DNA of 64,000 bases, from contig NZ_CP163443.1 of NCBI RefSeq assembly GCF_041053055.1, forward strand, positions 4,633,001 to 4,697,000, in the 5' to 3' direction. Shown piece after piece: positions 60,092 through 64,000 of the stretch. The notes beneath the pieces were generated by a model, which worked only from the letters and a program-made list of their open reading frames with translations, ran no database searches and was not told where the DNA came from. The stretch comes from Streptomyces sp. R41. Its GTDB lineage: Bacteria; Actinomycetota; Actinomycetes; Streptomycetales; Streptomycetaceae. Positions within the stretch are counted from its first letter, which is position 1; the number at the start of each line of letters is the position of its first letter. The translations under genes were made by a program, and so were the position numbers.

Positions 60092-61555
60092 ATGCCCACG
60101 CAGCCCGTCGACAGGCCCAGGAACCTCCGTCTCACCCTCCTCGGCGTCATGCTCGCCATGCTGCTGGCCATGCTCGACAACACGATCGTCGGGACGGCGA
60201 TGCCGACGATCGTGGGTGATCTGGGCGGCCTGGAGCACATCTCATGGGTGGTGACCGCGTACACGCTGGCCACCGCCGCCTCGACTCCCGTATGGGGCAA
60301 GTTCGGTGACCTGTACGGGCGGAAGGTGGTCTTTCTCGCCTCGATCGTGGTCTTTCTCGCCGGGTCCGTGTTGTCCGGTGCGGCGCGGTCCATGCCCGAA
60401 CTGATCGGGTTCCGGGCCCTGCAGGGGCTCGGCGCGGGTGGCATTGCGGGGCTGGCGTTCGCGCTGATCGGCTCGCTGGTGTCGCCGCGCGAGCGGGGGC
60501 GCTACCAGGGCATGACGGCGTCCGTGATGGCCATCGGCACCATAGGCGGGCCGCTCCTCGGCGGCTTCGTCACCGGGCACCTCGGCTGGCGCTGGGCCTT
60601 CTATCTCAATCTGCCGCTCGGGCTCGTCGCCCTGGTGTGGTGCCACGTCATGCTGCGGCTGCCCGCCGCCCGTGTGAAGGCGCGGATCGACTGGCTCGGG
60701 ATCGCGCTGATGACCGTGACCATCATCGCGGTCGTACTGGCCGCGACCTGGGCCGGTACGACGTACGCCTGGGGCTCCTGGCAGATCGCGGCCCTCGCCG
60801 CCGTCACCGCCGTCGGGCTCGCCGCGTTCGTCGCCTCGCAGCGGCGCGCCGCCGAACCGGTGCTGCCGCCAAGGGTGTTCGGACCGCGCAACTTCCGGCT
60901 GGCGTCGGTGATGGTGTTCGCGTCGGGGGCGGCGATGTTCGGGGCGACGCTGTACCTGCCGCTGTTCCAGCAGAGCGTGCAGGGGGCCTCGGCGACGAGT
61001 TCGGGGCTGTTGCTGCTGCCGATGATGCTGCCGATCGTGGTCGTCTCGCAGATCGCGGGGAAGGTCATGTCGAGGACCGGCAAGTACAAGGTCTTTCCCG
61101 TGCTGGGGGCCGGCCTCCTGACCCTCGGCATGCTGCTGCTGTCCACCATGGACACGGGTACGTCCCGCACGCTCACCGGCGTCTTCATGGCACTCGTCGG
61201 CTCGGGGCTCGGGTTCCTGATGCAGATGACCACGACCATCGCGCAGAACAGCGTCGAGATGCGCGACATGGGCGTCGCCTCGGCCGGCGTCACCCTCTTC
61301 CGTACGATCGGCGGGTCACTGGGGGTGGCGGTCTTCGGGTCCCTGTTCACACGTGCCCTGCAGGGGCGAAGGCCCACGGACACCGGCTACTTGGCCTCCG
61401 CCGCCGACGGTACGCAGCAGATCTTCCTTCTGGCCGCCGTCGTCTGCGCCATCGCATTCATCGCCGCTCTCGCCGTACGGGAGGTCCCGCTGCGCGGGCC
61501 GGGAGCCCCGGCACAGCGGGCTCCCGGCCGTCCTGCGGTCTCACCCCATGCCTAA
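60092..61555 (+). CDS. DHA2-type MFS exporter next to the cyclodipeptide locus
   Basis: 487 residues from ATG 60092 (GAAGGAG upstream). LLAMLDNTIVGTAMPTIVGD in segment 1, GKFGDLYGRKVVFLASIVVF motif A, GTIGGPLLGGFVTGH motif C; 14 segments. Converges with the P450 gene, 22 bp between stops. A TetR gene controls it from the other side. It could export the diketopiperazine product or a toxic compound; linkage is by position only. Confidence 0.9.
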   Translation: MPTQPVDRPRNLRLTLLGVMLAMLLAMLDNTIVGTAMPTIVGDLGGLEHISWVVTAYTLATAASTPVWGKFGDLYGRKVVFLASIVVFLAGSVLSGAARSMPELIGFRALQGLGAGGIAGLAFALIGSLVSPRERGRYQGMTASVMAIGTIGGPLLGGFVTGHLGWRWAFYLNLPLGLVALVWCHVMLRLPAARVKARIDWLGIALMTVTIIAVVLAATWAGTTYAWGSWQIAALAAVTAVGLAAFVASQRRAAEPVLPPRVFGPRNFRLASVMVFASGAAMFGATLYLPLFQQSVQGASATSSGLLLLPMMLPIVVVSQIAGKVMSRTGKYKVFPVLGAGLLTLGMLLLSTMDTGTSRTLTGVFMALVGSGLGFLMQMTTTIAQNSVEMRDMGVASAGVTLFRTIGGSLGVAVFGSLFTRALQGRRPTDTGYLASAADGTQQIFLLAAVVCAIAFIAALAVREVPLRGPGAPAQRAPGRPAVSPHA

Positions 61556-61577
61556 TGCGACCGACGGACTGCGCCGC

Positions 61578-62765
61578 TCACCACATCACCGGCAGCCGCT
61601 CGGGAATGCGCTTCATGAAACCCGTCCGCCACACCAATTGCTCGATGGGCACCGCCAGTTGGATCTCCGGCATGCGTTCGAGCAGCGTCTCCAGAGCGAT
61701 CTCGGCGTGCTTCTTGCCGAGGGCCGTGGCGGGGCAGTAGTGGCGGCCGCCGCCGAAGGAGAGGTGGGCGGTGTTGTTCTCCCGGGTGAGGTCGACCCGG
61801 TGCGGGTCGGGGAACTCCTCGGGGTCGAAGTTGGCACCCTCGACGAGGACCAGGACGAGCTCGCCCGCCTCGACCTCCACATCCCCCAGCCGTACGTCCT
61901 CCAGGGCGAGGCGCGGCAGTCCGTCGCCGATGGAGAGGTTGATGCGCAGGAGTTCGTCCACGGCGGCCGGAATCCGGTCCCGGTGGGCGAGCAACTCCGC
62001 GTGCAGCTCCGGGTGCTGGAGCAGCGAGACGATCGCCATCGTCAGAAAGCCCGACGTGGAGATCACGCCCGCGCCGAACATCGTCACCCCCACCGTCGCG
62101 AGCATCTCGTCGCTCAGGTGGGCGTACTCCGGGTCCTCGCGCAGGGCCGCCAGTTCGGACATGAGACCGGTCGTCGCCGGGTCGTCCAGGCGGGCGGTCA
62201 TGTACGAGATGTCGCGGTCCCAGTTCAGCTTCGCGCCCGTGATCGGGCAGGCCGAGTTCATGAACGCGATGTCCAGGCTGCGCATCAGCCGGGGCGCGTC
62301 CGCCTGCGGGATGCCGAGGATGTGACAGTGCATCGCCGCCGAGTACGGGTCGGCGAAGCCGCCGCGCAGTTCCGCGGGAGCGCCCTCGGCCAGCAGCCCG
62401 TCGACGAGCTCGGCGGCGTACGAGCGCATCCAGTCCGCCAGACCCTCGCTCTTCGGGTTGAGCGCCTTGAGGACGGCCTTGCGCAGCCCGGCCCCGGTGA
62501 TGTTGCCCATGTTGTTGACGACCTCGGGCGGGATTGTCAGGGCGTACTGGCGTGGCACGCCCGGTGCCGAGGTGTCCTTCAGGCTGAAACGGCTGTCCTC
62601 CAGGACCTGCTTGCACAGGTCGTACGAGGAGACCAGCCAGGCCTCGTCGCCGGCGATGGTCCGCACCCGCCGAACGGGGGTCGAGGAGCGCAACTCCTCG
62701 ACTTCGGTGGGCAGTTGGTCCCCGCGCCAGGAGAACGGGAAGTCGAGCAGGTTCTCAGCGAGCAT
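61578..62765 (-). CDS. Cytochrome P450, CYP121-like (cyclodipeptide C-C coupling)
   Basis: 395 residues from ATG 62765. Very similar throughout to M. tuberculosis CYP121, which couples the two tyrosine rings of cyclo(Tyr-Tyr) to form mycocyclosin. Shared stretches include [54 protein letters not shown] and RIPERLP. Heme ligand Cys344 in FGGGRHYCP. The pocket residues I recall (Thr77, Val83, Asn85, Phe168, Trp182, Ala233, Ser237) are kept, but the Gln385-Arg386 pair is Met384-Lys385. It overlaps the synthase gene by 11 bases, so both are translated together. Confidence 0.93.
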   Translation of the reverse strand: MLAENLLDFPFSWRGDQLPTEVEELRSSTPVRRVRTIAGDEAWLVSSYDLCKQVLEDSRFSLKDTSAPGVPRQYALTIPPEVVNNMGNITGAGLRKAVLKALNPKSEGLADWMRSYAAELVDGLLAEGAPAELRGGFADPYSAAMHCHILGIPQADAPRLMRSLDIAFMNSACPITGAKLNWDRDISYMTARLDDPATTGLMSELAALREDPEYAHLSDEMLATVGVTMFGAGVISTSGFLTMAIVSLLQHPELHAELLAHRDRIPAAVDELLRINLSIGDGLPRLALEDVRLGDVEVEAGELVLVLVEGANFDPEEFPDPHRVDLTRENNTAHLSFGGGRHYCPATALGKKHAEIALETLLERMPEIQLAVPIEQLVWRTGFMKRIPERLPVMW

Positions 62766-63525
62766 CGCCGTCCCCTTCCTCCGACGTGACGACGGGTGTG
62801 ACGATCGCGTGGCCCTGGTTGCGGGACGCGCGCAGGCCCGAACCGCGCGCGTACAGCAGCTCGGCCATCGGCAGAAGCTGGTGGTAGCAGTTGAGGGAGG
62901 ACGGGACGCCCAGGATGGCGGGCGTGTCCAGGAACAGCGGCGCCTCCGCGCAGACGTACTTCAGACACACCTCGCGCTGACGTTCGGTGCCCTCCCGTCC
63001 GTCAAGGACCTTCGAGGAGAGGTACGCCTCCACGAGGGTGTCGCAGGTCTCGCGGAACTCCCCATCGGCGTCGAGGAGTTCGCGGATGTGGTGGTGGATC
63101 CGTCGGTACGCCGGGTTGTCCGTGAAGTCCGACATGGCGTGGGCGGTGAGTCTCCCGGCACCGGCACCGGTGCCGCCGAAGGCTTCCACCGCCGCGGTCA
63201 CCTTGGCGCGTACGCCCCGCAGATTCTTCACCGCCTTGCGCCGGGCGTCGTCGGCGGTATAGCCCAACGCCTCGTACATCTCGGCGACATGGAGGTCGGT
63301 ATAGACGAAGTCGATCCGGTCGAAGTGCTCGATGCCCCAGCGGGCGAGGTCATTGATCCGGCGGGCGGAGAAGTAGCTGTTCCCCGGCGAGACGCCGATC
63401 ACGGCATGGTCGCCCGCGGCGTGAATGACCTGACAGTGGGGTGTGTAGGGCTGAACTCTGAAGAGGCCGGAAATGATGGGCCCGGGAGTGACGTGCTGGA
63501 TCTCGGGAACTGTCGCAGTCGTCAA
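62755..63525 (-). CDS. tRNA-dependent cyclodipeptide synthase, Rv2275-like
   Basis: 256 residues. Uses two aminoacyl-tRNAs to make a cyclic dipeptide. The nucleophile Ser46 lies in [10 protein letters not shown], with Tyr190 and Glu194 in KYVCAEAP and Tyr214 in NCYHQ, matching Ser88, Tyr229, Glu233 and Tyr253 of the cyclo(Tyr-Tyr) synthase Rv2275; the 190-194-214 spacing is the same. Other matches are [30 protein letters not shown] and [20 protein letters not shown], and the [21 protein letters not shown] tail. The start is TTG 63525 with AAGGA about ten bases upstream. The likely product is cyclo(Tyr-Tyr), used by the P450. Confidence 0.94.
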   Translation of the reverse strand: MTTATVPEIQHVTPGPIISGLFRVQPYTPHCQVIHAAGDHAVIGVSPGNSYFSARRINDLARWGIEHFDRIDFVYTDLHVAEMYEALGYTADDARRKAVKNLRGVRAKVTAAVEAFGGTGAGAGRLTAHAMSDFTDNPAYRRIHHHIRELLDADGEFRETCDTLVEAYLSSKVLDGREGTERQREVCLKYVCAEAPLFLDTPAILGVPSSLNCYHQLLPMAELLYARGSGLRASRNQGHAIVTPVVTSEEGDGDAR

Positions 63526-63594
63526 CTGGAGAGTGTCCTTCGCGTCGCTAGTCCCAATGGAGCCTCGTGCTCCTGGTGTGGCGACGACGCCGTG

Positions 63595-63624
63595 AAGTTA
63601 GCGTTCGGACACGGAGAGTGTCAA
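63595..63624 (-). promoter_or_regulatory. Promoter of the cyclodipeptide synthase-P450 operon
   Basis: Minus strand TTGACA (63624-63619), an 18-base spacer, then TAACTT (63600-63595). A consensus -35 and good -10 for the principal sigma factor. The leader would be about 65 bases. Confidence 0.7.
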
Positions 63625-63637
63625 CGGGGGTCATGGC

Positions 63638-63664
63638 GGTGCCGTGGGGTAGCCCCACGGCACC
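63638..63664 (-). terminator. Terminator of the RTX gene
   Basis: GGTGCCGTGGGG-TAG-CCCCACGGCACC, a perfect 12-bp stem with a three-base loop, 39 bp after the RTX gene stop and just before the synthase promoter; it insulates the two units. Confidence 0.8.
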
Positions 63665-63703
63665 TGGCGGGCGCTCCTCGCGCCGGCCCACGCCCCCGGT
63701 GAT

Positions 63704-64000
63704 TCAGTTCTGGTAGACCTTGTCGCTGCCCGGGCCGCCGGAGAGGTAGTCGTTGCCGGCACCCCCGTGCAGCAGGTCGTCGCCGCTGTTGCCGTACAGC
63801 TTGTCGTCGCTGGTGCCGCCGTACAGGGTGTCGTTGCCCCGGCCGCCCTGGAGGAGGTCGGTGCCGGCGTTGCCGTAGATCTTGTCGTTGCCGTCGTCGC
63901 CGTACAGGGCGTTGCCGTAGTCGGTGTACTCGGCGTTGGACTCGCTGATGCCGCCGCGCAGAGTGTCGTTGCCCGCGCCGCCGTGGCAGGTGTAACCGCA
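63704..64000 (-). CDS. RTX-type calcium-binding repeat protein (5' end outside window)
   Basis: The last 98 residues and stop are in the window. About eight nonapeptide repeats of the GGxGxDxLx type are visible: GGAGNDTLRGG, YGDDGNDKIYGNAGTDLLQ, GGRGNDTLYGGTSDDKLYG, NSGDDLLHGGAGNDYLSGG, ending PGSDKVYQN. These bind calcium in exported proteins (hemolysin-type repeats). The rest of the protein, and so its function, is not seen. Confidence 0.88.
   Translation of the reverse strand, partial: CGYTCHGGAGNDTLRGGISESNAEYTDYGNALYGDDGNDKIYGNAGTDLLQGGRGNDTLYGGTSDDKLYGNSGDDLLHGGAGNDYLSGGPGSDKVYQN

Overview
The window is very GC-rich, with GTG/TTG starts, TetR/MFS pairs and a gene order (mscL, LtrA, fructose PTS, hrdD) that I recognise from Streptomyces chromosomes. 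It is a chromosomal segment interrupted by integrative elements at a tRNA-Arg gene.

Region 1 (1-34.1 kb) is mostly core or conserved Streptomyces sequence. It holds galU (3' end outside the window), 5-formyl-THF cyclo-ligase, a penicillin-acylase-like Ntn hydrolase, a CPA antiporter, an MFS permease, a CIRCE-preceded FmdB zinc ribbon, MTA phosphorylase, an SAF-domain protein, mscL, LtrA, an S58/NylC-like hydrolase, an L,D-transpeptidase lipoprotein and a DUF6227 protein. These are followed by the fructose operon (DeoR regulator, fruK, fruA), MFS/WYL, a TetR, the sigma factor hrdD (with a sigma-R type promoter), a PAT-like GNAT, the divergent DODA/MarR pair, a TetR/MFS pair, a secreted M6-like metalloprotease and a double-length IclR regulator. 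Several regulators have readable palindromic operators in their own promoter regions.

Region 2 (34.9-45.35 kb) is an apparently complete actinomycete integrative and conjugative element (AICE) of the pSAM2 type inserted in tRNA-Arg(CCU). A compact minus-strand operon encodes an SCO3933-type regulator, TraB/FtsK translocase, small Spd/transfer proteins, a HUH-type Rep, Xis and Int. The plus strand carries GntR and XRE regulators and two Nudix proteins. The 45-bp att repeats are at 34916-34960 and 45308-45352.

Region 3 (45.35-53.54 kb) looks like a second, decayed element in tandem. It ends in a third, slightly diverged att copy at 53501-53544 and carries a near-copy of the first element's Nudix pair (one truncated). 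Cargo is Uma2, a repeat protein, hypothetical proteins, a His/Gly-repeat exported protein, DJ-1/PfpI, an SDR and a TetR. A paired TGACATC motif lies inside each of the three ends, and a two-hairpin element with compensatory stem changes occurs once in each element.

Region 4 (53.7-64 kb) begins with a cluster of gene fragments, then an SDR, a FemAB/GNAT-like enzyme and a small gene coupled to a DUF2637-like membrane protein. The right end is a secondary-metabolite locus: TetR, a divergent MFS exporter, a cytochrome P450 closely resembling mycobacterial CYP121, and a cyclodipeptide synthase closely resembling the cyclo(Tyr-Tyr) synthase Rv2275. The last two overlap and appear to be transcribed from one strong promoter. 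This is a Streptomyces counterpart of the mycocyclosin pathway with changes in the P450 substrate pocket. The window ends inside an RTX calcium-binding repeat protein.
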